A stretch of 6,214 bases of DNA from an uncultured Lachnospiraceae bacterium (GTDB lineage: Bacteria > Bacillota > Clostridia > Lachnospirales > Lachnospiraceae). The DNA is taken from NCBI GenBank assembly GCA_947631075.1, contig CANRJU010000167.1:1-6214 (forward strand), written 5' to 3'. The notes beneath the pieces are model-generated. The model had not been told where the DNA came from and ran no database searches. It worked only from the letters and a program-made list of their open reading frames with translations. A program made the translations under genes and the position numbers. Below are positions 1 through 6,009 of the stretch, in pieces (positions within the stretch are counted from its first letter, which is position 1; each line of letters opens with the position of its first letter).

Positions 1-549
1 CACGTGATCGAGATCGACCCCGGCATGGCCTTCGGTACCGGCACCCACGAGACCACCGGCATGTGCGTGGAGCTGGTGGAAAAGTGCGTGCGGCCCGGCT
101 GCACGGCCATCGACGTGGGCACCGGCACCGGCATACTCGCCATCGCCGCCGCGCACATGGGCGCGCGCGACGTGCTGGCCATCGACATCGACCGCGTGGC
201 CGTGCGCGTGGCGGCGGAGAACATCCGCGCCAACGGCTTTGCCGGCGTGATCCGCTGCCGGGCGGGCGATTTGCTGGAGAGCGTGGACGAGGACGTCCTG
301 GAGAGGATGGAGCGGGATGAGAACATATCCAAGCTGTACGATTATATAGAGGAAACGCTCACGGACCGGGAAAAGCATATTATCCGGCTCCGGTACGGCA
401 TAGCGGATAAGCCCGGAAAAATGGAGCACGCCGAGGTGACCCAGCGGGAGATCGCGAGCCAGATGGGAATATCCCGGAGTTATGTCAGCCGGATTGAGAA
501 AAAGGCGCTGCTGAAGCTGAGGAAGGCGTATGAGCGCAAGGAGCAATAA
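1..549 (+). CDS. In-frame chimera: PrmA (L11 methyltransferase) core fragment joined to SigK-like region 4
   Basis: The frame is open from base 1 and runs off the left edge. Residues 1-94 (counting from the GTG at 4) match the catalytic core of PrmA, which trimethylates ribosomal protein L11 using S-adenosylmethionine: DPGMAFGTGTHETT (5-18) followed by the SAM-binding motif I DVGTGTGILAIAA (37-49) and the acidic strand AIDID (59-63). The PrmA N-terminal substrate-recognition part lies outside the window, and the later catalytic segment is absent. From about residue 95 the protein becomes the end of a sporulation sigma factor: LTDREKHIIRLRYGI (119-133) and the helix-turn-helix TQREIASQMGISRSYVSRIE (146-165), the SigK hallmark. 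Sigma regions 2 and 3 are missing. Neither half should be functional as its family. The stop is 25 bases before the S8 protease gene. The domain calls are firm; whether the join exists in the organism is doubtful. Confidence 0.8.
   Translation, partial: HVIEIDPGMAFGTGTHETTGMCVELVEKCVRPGCTAIDVGTGTGILAIAAAHMGARDVLAIDIDRVAVRVAAENIRANGFAGVIRCRAGDLLESVDEDVLERMERDENISKLYDYIEETLTDREKHIIRLRYGIADKPGKMEHAEVTQREIASQMGISRSYVSRIEKKALLKLRKAYERKEQ
277..318 (+). other. Junction between prmA and sigK segments
   Basis: The switch from PrmA-like to sigma-like protein falls about here (residues 92-105: the PrmA-type GDLLES runs into DEDVLERMERDE, which reads as sigma sequence before region 4). Codon use changes at the same place. 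In codons 1-100 from base 1 only 5 end in A or T; in the next 82 codons 21 do. Arginine is CGC in 5 of 7 cases before and 1 of 10 after, where CGG dominates. Isoleucine is ATC in 8 of 9 cases before and 2 of 8 after. Two different genomic backgrounds are therefore joined. I see no transposon end or long repeat at the join. The exact base cannot be fixed without homologues. Confidence 0.7.
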
Positions 550-574
550 AAAAATTCTGGATACGAGGGTCTGA

Positions 575-2293
575 ATGAATCAAAAACTTGACAATCTGTT
601 GGAATTGTCCCTGGATCTCAGTGAAAACCTGCGGGAAAAAAGTGAAAATCTGTCTGCCGGGTACGATTCGGAGGCGGACACATGGCAGGTCATTGTCCGA
701 CATTCGGGAAATATGGAGGAGATGGCGGAGGGAGTGGGGCGGATCACGCCTCTCTACGGGGGCTACGCCATCGCGGAGGTGTCGGAGCGCGAATTGGAGA
801 GGCTCTCCCAGATGCCCCAGGTGGAATTTATTGAAAAGCCCAAGGCGCTTTCCTTTGCCGTGTATGAGGGAAAACTGGCCTCCTGCATTCCCCCGGTGCA
901 AAATTCTCCCAGAAGCCTGACCGGACGGGGCGTTCTGGTGGCGGTGGTGGACACGGGAATCGATATTTTTCATCCGGATTTCAGAAATGAGGATGGGACA
1001 ACCAGACTGGTGGGCCTGTGGGACCAGACGGTGAAAACCGGACAGCCGCCGACGGGGTACTCGCTGGGAACCTATTTTTCCGCGGAGCAGATCAACGAAA
1101 TCCTCCGCGCGGGATCCGCTTCTCCCACGTCGGACCTGAACGGGCACGGGACCCATGTGGCGGGAATCGCCGCGGGAAACGGGCGGGCCAGCCAGGGAAT
1201 CAACCGGGGAATCGCTTACGAGGCGGATCTTCTGGTGGTAAAGCTCGCCGGGGCCGGGCGGAACGGATTTCCCCAGACGGCGGAGCTCATGATGGGCGTG
1301 GACTTCTGCGTCCGCATTTCCTTAGAGAGAAATGAGCCGCTGGCGCTGAATTTGAGCTATGGCAATAATTACGGCTCCCACCGGGGCACCTCTCTGTTGG
1401 AGACGTATCTGGATTCGGTGGCGGGCATCGGCCGAAGCGTTATCTGCATCGGAAGCGGCAACGAGGGAAACCGGGCCCGCCACGCCCGGATACGGCTGTC
1501 GGAAAGCGAGGGTTACCGGCTGGAGTTTCTGGTGGCGCCTGGGGAATACAATCTGGGCATCCAGATCTGGAAAAACTACAATGATAGAATGATTATTACA
1601 CTCCAGTCTCCCTCCGGGGCCTCGGTCATTCTCTCGGAGAGCGCCCTGGGAGCCTACCGCTATGTAATCGAGGGAACGGAAATCCTGTGGCTGTTCGGAA
1701 CGCCATCTCCTTACAGTCTTGCCCAGGAAATTTATGTGGAGCTGCTGCCGGAGGGGTTGCGGGAAAATATCCAGAGCGGGGTGTGGAAGCTGATTTTTAC
1801 GCCGGTGGAAATCGTAGAGGGCGTGGCGGATATATGGCTCCCCTCCGGCAGCAGCATCAATCCGGACACGGGATTTCTGGTGCCGGATCAGGAGCGGACG
1901 CTGACGATCCCGTCCACGTCCGCAAAGCCGGTCACAGTGGGAGCCTACGACAGTAGAACTGAGAGCTTCGCGCCTTTTTCCGGGAGAGGGTTTGTGTGCT
2001 GCGACCGGGTAAAGCCGGATCTGGCGGCCCCCGGCGTGGAAATCTTGTCCTGCGCGCCGGGAGGCGGCTACGCGGTGAAGACCGGTACGTCCATGGCGTG
2101 TCCTTTCGTGACCGGCAGCGCCGCCCTGCTCATGGAGTACGGCATCATCCGTGGGCGGGATCCGTATCTGTTCGGGCAGAAAGTCAAGGCATATCTGATC
2201 CGGGGAGCGAGGCCCCTGGCCGCCTTTCGCGATTATCCCAACGACAGTATTGGATGGGGGGCCCTCTGCCTGGATGAGTCACTGCCGGAATAA
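575..2293 (+). CDS. S8 family (subtilisin-like) serine protease, Csp-like
   Basis: This is a complete 572-residue subtilase. All catalytic elements are present: Asp126 in VAVVDTGID, His191 in NGHGTHVAGIAAG, oxyanion Asn296 in GSGNEGN, and Ser506 in GTSMACPFVTG. Residues 1-95 form a prodomain-like N-terminus ending in VEFIEKPKALSFA. About 150 residues rich in beta strands (roughly 310-440) separate Asn296 from Ser506. That matches the jelly-roll insertion of clostridial Csp germination proteases, which activate the cortex hydrolase SleC, and the length fits that family. No signal peptide is visible, so it probably acts in the cytoplasm or forespore. The ATG at 575 has GAGGGT at 565-570. It follows the sigK remnant by 25 bases and may share its transcript. 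Many Lachnospiraceae carry several such proteases of unknown substrate, so a germination role is inference; the family call is firm. Confidence 0.93.
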   Translation: MNQKLDNLLELSLDLSENLREKSENLSAGYDSEADTWQVIVRHSGNMEEMAEGVGRITPLYGGYAIAEVSERELERLSQMPQVEFIEKPKALSFAVYEGKLASCIPPVQNSPRSLTGRGVLVAVVDTGIDIFHPDFRNEDGTTRLVGLWDQTVKTGQPPTGYSLGTYFSAEQINEILRAGSASPTSDLNGHGTHVAGIAAGNGRASQGINRGIAYEADLLVVKLAGAGRNGFPQTAELMMGVDFCVRISLERNEPLALNLSYGNNYGSHRGTSLLETYLDSVAGIGRSVICIGSGNEGNRARHARIRLSESEGYRLEFLVAPGEYNLGIQIWKNYNDRMIITLQSPSGASVILSESALGAYRYVIEGTEILWLFGTPSPYSLAQEIYVELLPEGLRENIQSGVWKLIFTPVEIVEGVADIWLPSGSSINPDTGFLVPDQERTLTIPSTSAKPVTVGAYDSRTESFAPFSGRGFVCCDRVKPDLAAPGVEILSCAPGGGYAVKTGTSMACPFVTGSAALLMEYGIIRGRDPYLFGQKVKAYLIRGARPLAAFRDYPNDSIGWGALCLDESLPE

Positions 2294-2372
2294 CCAAATA
2301 ATGCCAGATGAGTTGAAAGCATATCGCCCGCAGCCGTCCGCTGTATGCCGCGTTCTGTTTTTGCGTCCGCCT

Positions 2373-2396
2373 GCAATAATTTTTTTCATTTATTGC
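2373..2396 (+). terminator. Weak AT-rich hairpin after the S8 protease gene
   Basis: A perfect 7-bp inverted repeat GCAATAA (2373-2379) / TTATTGC (2390-2396) with a 10-base loop is followed by TTGACTTTTTATT. It lies 80 bases after the protease stop and before the chemoreceptor promoter, where a terminator would be expected. The stem is AT-rich and the T-tract is interrupted, so termination is only a possibility. The rest of the 2294-2559 gap holds no gene I would defend. Confidence 0.3.
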
Positions 2397-2433
2397 TTGA
2401 CTTTTTATTGGGTCCGCTCAGAAAAGAAAATTA

Positions 2434-2462
2434 TTTACAACGGGGATTTTAGGTATTATAAT
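2434..2462 (+). promoter_or_regulatory. Sigma-A type promoter of the chemoreceptor gene
   Basis: TTTACA (2434-2439), a 17-base spacer and a perfect TATAAT (2457-2462) form a near-consensus housekeeping promoter. Transcription would start near 2469, leaving a leader of about 90 bases before the ATG at 2560. No sigma-D (motility) promoter with correct spacing was seen, so this receptor gene is probably not tied to the flagellar sigma factor. Confidence 0.7.
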
Positions 2463-2542
2463 AATAGTAATATATATGATGTCGGGGGGAAACGGTATTT
2501 TGATTTCCTGATATCGAGGATTTGTGCGTAAATTTTATATTC

Positions 2543-2550
2543 AGAGGGGG
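2543..2550 (+). promoter_or_regulatory. Ribosome binding site that sets the chemoreceptor start
   Basis: AGAGGGGG ends nine bases before the ATG at 2560. The in-frame GTG at 2524 has no such site and would place this purine tract inside the coding region, so 2560 is the better start. Confidence 0.75.
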
Positions 2551-2559
2551 CATAACGAT

Positions 2560-4035
2560 ATGGAACAAAAACATTTACACCGTACAGATAAGCTGATTTT
2601 ATTGACGCATATTATCACGGCTATATTTCTCACGATCGGGCTGATTTCGCAACTGATGCTTTCGGATCTTCACCCGTTCAGCAGCGTGATTCCGCTGGTC
2701 ATGAACGGAGTGATTTTCGTGGCGGGGCTTGTGCTGTTTTTCCGCTTTCCGGGACAGAAGATTTACTCCCGCTTTATGGCAATCGCGTTTTCCGTGCTCT
2801 ACATATGTCTGGTACTGATGAGCGCGAGCAACCAGACCTATCCGTATATGCTGCCGTTTTTGATTCTGTTCGTCCTCACTATGGACAAACTGAATGTCAT
2901 GGTTTCCGGCTTTTCTTTTCTGGCGGCCAATATCATCCGCGCGATTGCGACCCTGGCGACGGCTCAGGCGGTGGATGACGTGATTGAGACAGTGATGATC
3001 GAGGTTATTATTTCGATTCTCGGAACGGTGGCGGCGATACAGGGCATGAAGCTGATCGTGCGATTTGTAAAGGAATCCGCCGAGGAGATTATGGCTATAT
3101 CCGACAGCAACGCGGCAGTCAGCAAGAAGATCCTGGAGGTTTCCGGCGAGGTGAACACCGCTATTACCAGCGCCAAGGAGAATCTTTTTGACATTGATTT
3201 CACCACGAAAGCAGTTAATGAGTCCATGTCGGATGTGTCCATCGGCGTTACGTCTACGGCTGAGGCAATCGGGCAGCAGACCGTTATGACCCAGAACATT
3301 CAAGAGAATATCGACACCACGTCCGAGAGAGCCGGCACGATCGTATCGATTGCCGAGGAGACGATGGCCTCGCTGAAAAATGGCGCGCGGGCCATGACTG
3401 AGCTGATGAATAATGTAGACAGCAGCATCGCGGACGGCGCGGACATGCTGAAGGCAGCCGTGCAGTTGCAAAAGACTTCCGACGAAGTGAGGGGCATCAC
3501 GGATATTATCCTTGGCATTTCCCAGCAGACCAACCTCCTGGCGCTGAATGCCAGCATTGAGGCGGCGAGAGCGGGAGAGACCGGACGGGGATTTGCCGTT
3601 GTGGCAGACGAGATCCGGAACCTGGCCGAGCAGACCCGCGTGGAGACCGAGAATATCACAAGACTGTTAGACGAGCTGGCGGTTCATGCGACCGATGTAT
3701 ATAATAAGGTAAATGGCAACGTGGAGATTTCCAATAAGGAAAATGAACTGGCCAAAGAGGCCAACGGACGGTTTGTGGATATCCGAAGCAAGATGGAGAG
3801 CCTGGTGGAGAACATCGAGGGCGTCAATGAGAAGATGAACGATCTGCTCAAGGCGAATAATGTGATTGTGGACAGCGTGAGCACCCTGTCGGCCAGCAGC
3901 GAGGAAATTAGCGCCAGCACCCAGGAGGCCTGCGGAACCAGTGAGCGCAATGTGAAGCTGGTGCAGGAGTTCATGGGCATGATGGAGAATATCGCCAGCC
4001 AGATGGATGAACTGCAGTCGTATAATCAGAATTGA
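2560..4035 (+). CDS. Methyl-accepting chemotaxis protein with six-helix membrane domain
   Basis: This 491-residue chemoreceptor would relay a stimulus through CheW and CheA to the flagellar motor. The N-terminal third is membrane-embedded, with hydrophobic stretches near residues 12-34, 41-62, 72-88, 94-108, 111-134 and 142-168. Only short loops lie between them, so there is no extracellular dCache or four-helix sensor. The cytoplasmic part is a long coiled coil. Its signalling hairpin tip is ISQQTNLLALNASIEAARAG (320-339) followed by GRGFAVVADEIRNLAEQ (342-358). Glu/Gln/Ala-rich stretches such as SASSEEISASTQEA (444-457) resemble adaptation helices. No HAMP domain is evident between the last helix and the coiled coil, and the C-terminus (SYNQN) lacks a CheR-docking pentapeptide of the enterobacterial kind. 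The gene stands alone with its own promoter and terminator. The stimulus cannot be read from sequence. Confidence 0.92.
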   Translation: MEQKHLHRTDKLILLTHIITAIFLTIGLISQLMLSDLHPFSSVIPLVMNGVIFVAGLVLFFRFPGQKIYSRFMAIAFSVLYICLVLMSASNQTYPYMLPFLILFVLTMDKLNVMVSGFSFLAANIIRAIATLATAQAVDDVIETVMIEVIISILGTVAAIQGMKLIVRFVKESAEEIMAISDSNAAVSKKILEVSGEVNTAITSAKENLFDIDFTTKAVNESMSDVSIGVTSTAEAIGQQTVMTQNIQENIDTTSERAGTIVSIAEETMASLKNGARAMTELMNNVDSSIADGADMLKAAVQLQKTSDEVRGITDIILGISQQTNLLALNASIEAARAGETGRGFAVVADEIRNLAEQTRVETENITRLLDELAVHATDVYNKVNGNVEISNKENELAKEANGRFVDIRSKMESLVENIEGVNEKMNDLLKANNVIVDSVSTLSASSEEISASTQEACGTSERNVKLVQEFMGMMENIASQMDELQSYNQN

Positions 4036-4071
4036 TTTCTGGAAGATAGTCAGGAATTTATAGGAGAAAAT

Positions 4072-4102
4072 AGCGCCGTGTCATGGCTTGTGACGCGGCG
4101 CT
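4072..4102. terminator. Bidirectional terminator between convergent genes
   Basis: A 12-bp stem (4072-4083 with 4091-4102, one G-T pair) has a 7-base loop (TGGCTTG). It starts 37 bases after the chemoreceptor stop and abuts the stop codon of the minus-strand HTH gene at 4103. On the plus strand it is followed by TTTAAATATAATAAATT. On the minus strand it is followed by ATTTTCTCC. It can plausibly stop transcription from both sides. Confidence 0.85.
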
Positions 4103-4471
4103 TTAAATATAATAAATTGCACATAGATCAATTATATCTAGCAGTAGATCATATTGTTTCCTTGCGCTATCACTCATTTCGTGATTTTCGGGGGCATTCT
4201 GAGAATATAATGCAGTCACTGTTTTGTCTTGCTGAATGGAGTAAAGCATAAAATCATCAACAGACATCTGCATTATCTCCAGAATCCTTTGCATATGATG
4301 GTTAAACATGGTCTTGCTGTCTATATCACCGTTTAAGATTTTATCAAGGATGGTCCGCGGTATTTCTGCCTTTTTCGCAAAGGAAGCCTTTGTGTAACCC
4401 TTGTCACATATGAGCTTTTTTAATTTTAAAGCCACCTGGCTCCTCTGATTAAATATATCATCCCATGTCAT
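4103..4471 (-). CDS. Cro/CI-type helix-turn-helix regulator
   Basis: This is a 122-residue protein. Residues about 16-72 form an XRE/Cro-CI-like DNA-binding domain: LKKLICDKGYTKASFAKKAE (19-38), then IPRTILDKILNGDID (the recognition helix region) and a closing helix ending LEIMQMSVDDFM. Met1 is set at 4471 because GGAAGGAGG (4480-4488) lies eight bases upstream; the frame extends upstream to 4540 but that part overlaps the PH-domain gene and has no comparable site. The C-terminal 50 residues (QQDKTVTALY... to LCAIYYI) match no domain I know; a helical RKQYDLLLDIIDLC segment might dimerise. It lies 46 bases after the PH-domain gene on the same strand, so the two are probably co-transcribed. 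Its target is unknown; the TTTACT/TATAAT promoter of the pair is one candidate. Confidence 0.8.
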   Translation of the reverse strand: MTWDDIFNQRSQVALKLKKLICDKGYTKASFAKKAEIPRTILDKILNGDIDSKTMFNHHMQRILEIMQMSVDDFMLYSIQQDKTVTALYSQNAPENHEMSDSARKQYDLLLDIIDLCAIYYI

Positions 4472-4479
4472 TATGATGG

Positions 4480-4488
4480 CCTCCTTCC
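4480..4488 (-). promoter_or_regulatory. Strong ribosome binding site of the HTH gene
   Basis: On the minus strand GGAAGGAGG precedes the ATG at 4471 by eight bases. It decides the start against the longer frame and suggests efficient translation within the two-gene transcript. Confidence 0.8.
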
Positions 4489-4517
4489 ATTTAACTTTAT
4501 AAAAATGGAAAAATTTC

Positions 4518-4910
4518 TTAATTGATATCGTCCACGTCATCCAGATCCGCCTCGCCGTGGTCTACCATGACTTCGCGGTTGACGACGCGCTTCTTGTCTC
4601 TCTGGACTTCGACCATCTCAGAGAGTTTTTCCTTGATTTCTTCTGGCATCTTGATGCTCTTGATGTCAAAATCGCCCAGCGTCTTGTCGCCGGAGGAGCA
4701 GTGTATGGTACCCACGCCGAAAATCCGCTGGCCGAGCGTCCTGGTAAGTCCAATGTCCATAATGCGGTACAGCCGCACCTCGTCCTCCTTCTGGGTCAGC
4801 AGGCCGGTCTTGATAAAGAGGCGGTTCTCCGTCAGTTCATATTTTGTAAAGGAAAGCGGCAGTCCAAATAGGGTGCGCTTTCTGTCTTTCCAGATAATGT
4901 TCATAGCCAT
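4518..4910 (-). CDS. Bacterial PH-domain protein (bPH_2/YdbS-like)
   Basis: This 130-residue protein is a compact bacterial pleckstrin-homology-like domain (residues about 5-105). The family pattern is clear: FTKYELTENRLFIKTGLL (21-38), then EDEVRLYRIMDIGL (42-55) and RTLGQRIFGVGTI (57-69). It then runs through KTLGDFDIKSIKMPEEIKE to a basic QRDKKRVVNREVM helix and an acidic tail (GEADLDDVDDIN). Unlike many bPH_2 proteins it has no transmembrane helices, so it should be cytoplasmic or a peripheral partner. The ATG at 4910 follows GGGGG (4919-4923) by eight bases; the ATG two codons on is less well placed. It is the first gene of a two-gene unit with the HTH regulator. Such proteins are common in Firmicutes without an assigned ligand, and I do not assign one. 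Confidence 0.85.
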   Translation of the reverse strand: MAMNIIWKDRKRTLFGLPLSFTKYELTENRLFIKTGLLTQKEDEVRLYRIMDIGLTRTLGQRIFGVGTIHCSSGDKTLGDFDIKSIKMPEEIKEKLSEMVEVQRDKKRVVNREVMVDHGEADLDDVDDIN

Positions 4911-4953
4911 AAGTATATCCCCCGTTTCTTGTATAACACAATATGTTTGCTTA

Positions 4954-4982
4954 ATTATACCGAAAATAGGGAGAAAAGTAAA
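4954..4982 (-). promoter_or_regulatory. Promoter of the PH-domain/HTH pair
   Basis: Read on the minus strand, TTTACT (4982-4977), a 17-base spacer and TATAAT (4959-4954) form a near-consensus housekeeping promoter. The start of transcription would be about 37 bases before the ATG at 4910. It is divergent from the marR promoter about 55 bases away. Confidence 0.65.
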
Positions 4983-4994
4983 GGCAGAATTTTC

Positions 4995-5031
4995 ACGGGA
5001 TTTCCCGTACTGTGGGATTTCCGGCCGGAAA
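4995..5031. repeat. Two perfect palindromes in the divergent promoter region
   Basis: ACGGGATTTCCCGT (4995-5008) and TTTCCGGCCGGAAA (5018-5031) are each perfect 14-bp dyads. GGGATTTCC also recurs as a direct repeat (4997-5005 and 5014-5022, 17 bases apart). They lie just upstream of both divergent promoters. A regulator site, perhaps for the MarR or HTH protein, is inference from position and symmetry. Confidence 0.5.
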
Positions 5032-5037
5032 ATTTTG

Positions 5038-5066
5038 TTGTTTATAGTGTAAAAGTGCGCTATAAT
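5038..5066 (+). promoter_or_regulatory. Probable marR promoter with overlapping dyad
   Basis: TTGTTT (5038-5043), a 17-base spacer and TATAAT (5061-5066) are the best promoter upstream of marR; the -35 is weak. An inverted repeat TTATAG (5042-5047) / CTATAA (5060-5065) spans the spacer and overlaps both elements, so a bound dimer would block polymerase. Part of the dyad is inherent to the TATAAT sequence, so the operator reading is tentative. Confidence 0.5.
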
Positions 5067-5111
5067 ATTGGATTATAAGGAAAAGCGAAAACGCTCCGAC
5101 ACAAATTGCAA

Positions 5112-5127
5112 AGCGAACTTGTTCGCT
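5112..5127. promoter_or_regulatory. Perfect 16-bp dyad in the marR leader, candidate operator
   Basis: AGCGAACTTGTTCGCT has 7-bp perfect arms and a two-base centre. Its size and symmetry suit a MarR dimer. It lies in the transcribed leader, eight bases before the GGGGG ribosome binding site (5135-5139), so binding could block transcription or the RNA hairpin could limit translation. A related AGCGAAAACGCT occurs at 5084-5095, 28 bases upstream. Confidence 0.5.
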
Positions 5128-5144
5128 CAGGAATGGGGGTTAAT

Positions 5145-5582
5145 ATGAATACGGAACAGGATCTTTCCGAAGAACTTTACAATCTGCTAGCGGAACTGCT
5201 GAACCGCAAACTGAACCGCACCGTACTTGACAGTATTCGAGGCGAGTACGGGATTTTGCGCTATCTTCTCTATGTGGAGAACAACGCGAGCGCCGGCCGT
5301 CTGTCCGAACACCTTCATGTGGTGCCCGGTCGGATTACGGACACGCTCAACAGTCTGGAGCGGAAATGTCTGATCGAGCGGCATACCGATCCGGAAGATC
5401 GGCGGCGCGTGCTGGTGTCCATCACAGACGCCGGACGGGAGCAGGCAATCCAGATGATGACTTGGATTCATAAGGAGTATGAGGGAATGTTTCAGATTCT
5501 CGGTAGAAAAGATACCGAGGAACTGATCCGCCTGCTGAAAATCGTGCTGGCATATCCTGGCGATGAAAAAGTGAATGACTAA
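5145..5582 (+). CDS. MarR family transcriptional regulator
   Basis: This 145-residue protein is a typical MarR-type winged-helix regulator acting as a dimer on palindromic operators. Residues 1-30 form the first dimerisation helix. The DNA-binding part runs from EYGILRYLLYVENNASAGRL (34-53) through the recognition helix VVPGRITDTLNSLERKCLIE (59-78). The wing DPEDRRRVLVSITDAG (82-97) carries the family Asp-Arg-Arg signature. The remainder is the C-terminal dimerisation helices. The ATG at 5145 follows GGGGG (5135-5139) by five bases; the in-frame ATG at 5133 and TTG at 5106 lack such a site. No conserved cysteine typical of OhrR redox sensors stands near the N-terminus, so the signal is unknown. 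No transporter or enzyme gene follows; a terminator ends the unit. Autoregulation is suggested by dyads in its promoter and leader. Confidence 0.9.
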   Translation: MNTEQDLSEELYNLLAELLNRKLNRTVLDSIRGEYGILRYLLYVENNASAGRLSEHLHVVPGRITDTLNSLERKCLIERHTDPEDRRRVLVSITDAGREQAIQMMTWIHKEYEGMFQILGRKDTEELIRLLKIVLAYPGDEKVND

Positions 5583-5641
5583 AAGATTGAGGAGCCGATA
5601 AAAGCAATAGAAAAAGGCGCTTTTGCGGCATTCTTTAAATG

Positions 5642-5678
5642 AAAAATGCAACACTTTGCTATATAGTGTTGCATTTTT
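5642..5678. terminator. Strong bidirectional terminator after marR / left inverted-repeat end
   Basis: Perfect 14-bp arms (5642-5655 and 5665-5678, core ATGCAACACT / AGTGTTGCAT) enclose a nine-base loop TTGCTATAT. An A-tract leads and a T-tract ends the stem, giving intrinsic-terminator form on both strands. It lies 59 bases after the marR stop. A related hairpin in inverted orientation lies at 6010-6045. Confidence 0.8.
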
Positions 5679-5693
5679 AACTTACACCTTATA

Positions 5694-5711
5694 TATCGGA
5701 GCATTCCGATA
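5694..5711. repeat. Small hairpin in the AT-rich spacer
   Basis: TATCGGA (5694-5700) and TCCGATA (5705-5711) pair perfectly across a GCAT loop. No T-tract follows on either strand, so it is not a usual terminator. Its role is unknown; it could be internal structure of the proposed element or a protein site. Confidence 0.45.
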
Positions 5712-5731
5712 AAACATTATAGCTGATTTAC

Positions 5732-5760
5732 AAATTTTTTTAAATTTTTTTCAAAAAATT
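5732..5760. repeat. Phased A/T tracts, likely curved DNA
   Basis: AAATTTTTTT occurs twice in tandem (5732-5741, 5742-5751), giving tracts one helical turn apart, followed by CAAAAAATT. Such phased tracts bend DNA. AATTTTTT (5743-5750) and AAAAAATT (5753-5760) also form a perfect dyad. A 7-bp tandem repeat AATTGCT sits further on at 5928-5941. The surrounding 5679-6009 shows no gene. Confidence 0.5.
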
Positions 5761-5964
5761 CTGGAAAACAGCGGAAAATCGTTGTTTTTTCTCTGTGTAA
5801 AATTTTTGATTTTATTCTTTGAAAATTTCGATTTCCAAATTATTCCAAAACTATGTTGTCCAAAACAGTCATTTTCAACTGTCACAATATAGAGAAAAAT
5901 GATTCTTGTCATTTAGTGATAATTTTTAATTGCTAATTGCTGGTTTGTTCTGAATTTTCGTTGA

Positions 5965-5992
5965 TTCCCATAATTAATATGTGTTTTATAAT
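5965..5992 (+). promoter_or_regulatory. Possible promoter for the csrA-like gene
   Basis: A perfect TATAAT (5987-5992) is preceded at 16 bases by TTCCCA (5965-5970), or at 20 bases by TTGATT (5961-5966); neither -35 is good. Transcription would begin near 5999 and read straight into the 6010-6045 hairpin. In such AT-rich DNA a chance TATAAT is easy to find. Confidence 0.3.
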
Positions 5993-6009
5993 AAACAAAA
6001 TCGCTCTTA

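Noticed and set aside
485..1156. 223-codon minus-strand frame opposite the sigK end and protease
   Set aside because: It is the antisense shadow of two recognised coding regions, with no ribosome binding site.
2250..2531. 93-codon plus-strand frame after the protease
   Set aside because: It starts inside the protease in another frame, has no ribosome binding site, spans the chemoreceptor promoter, and its protein is low in family-like features.
2463..2559. Riboswitch in the 90-base chemoreceptor leader
   Set aside because: I looked for cyclic di-GMP riboswitch landmarks, which would suit motility genes, and found neither the conserved core nor a terminator.
2599..3471. 290-codon minus-strand frame opposite the chemoreceptor
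   Set aside because: It is His/Arg/Asn-rich antisense of a clear chemoreceptor with no domain or start signals.
4522..5052. 176-codon plus-strand frame opposite the PH-domain gene
   Set aside because: It is antisense to a well-supported gene, Ser-rich as expected of a shadow frame, and runs through the divergent promoter region.
5594..5601. GCCGATAA, a perfect sigma-D (sigma-28) -10 element, with CCGATAAAA again at 5706-5714
   Set aside because: No TAAA lies 15 bases upstream of either; the nearest to the first, at the marR stop codon, is only 10 bases away. The second is also part of a hairpin.
5679..6009. CRISPR array or tRNA in the long gene-free stretch
   Set aside because: There are no regularly spaced repeats and no cloverleaf; the region is simply AT-rich with scattered short dyads.
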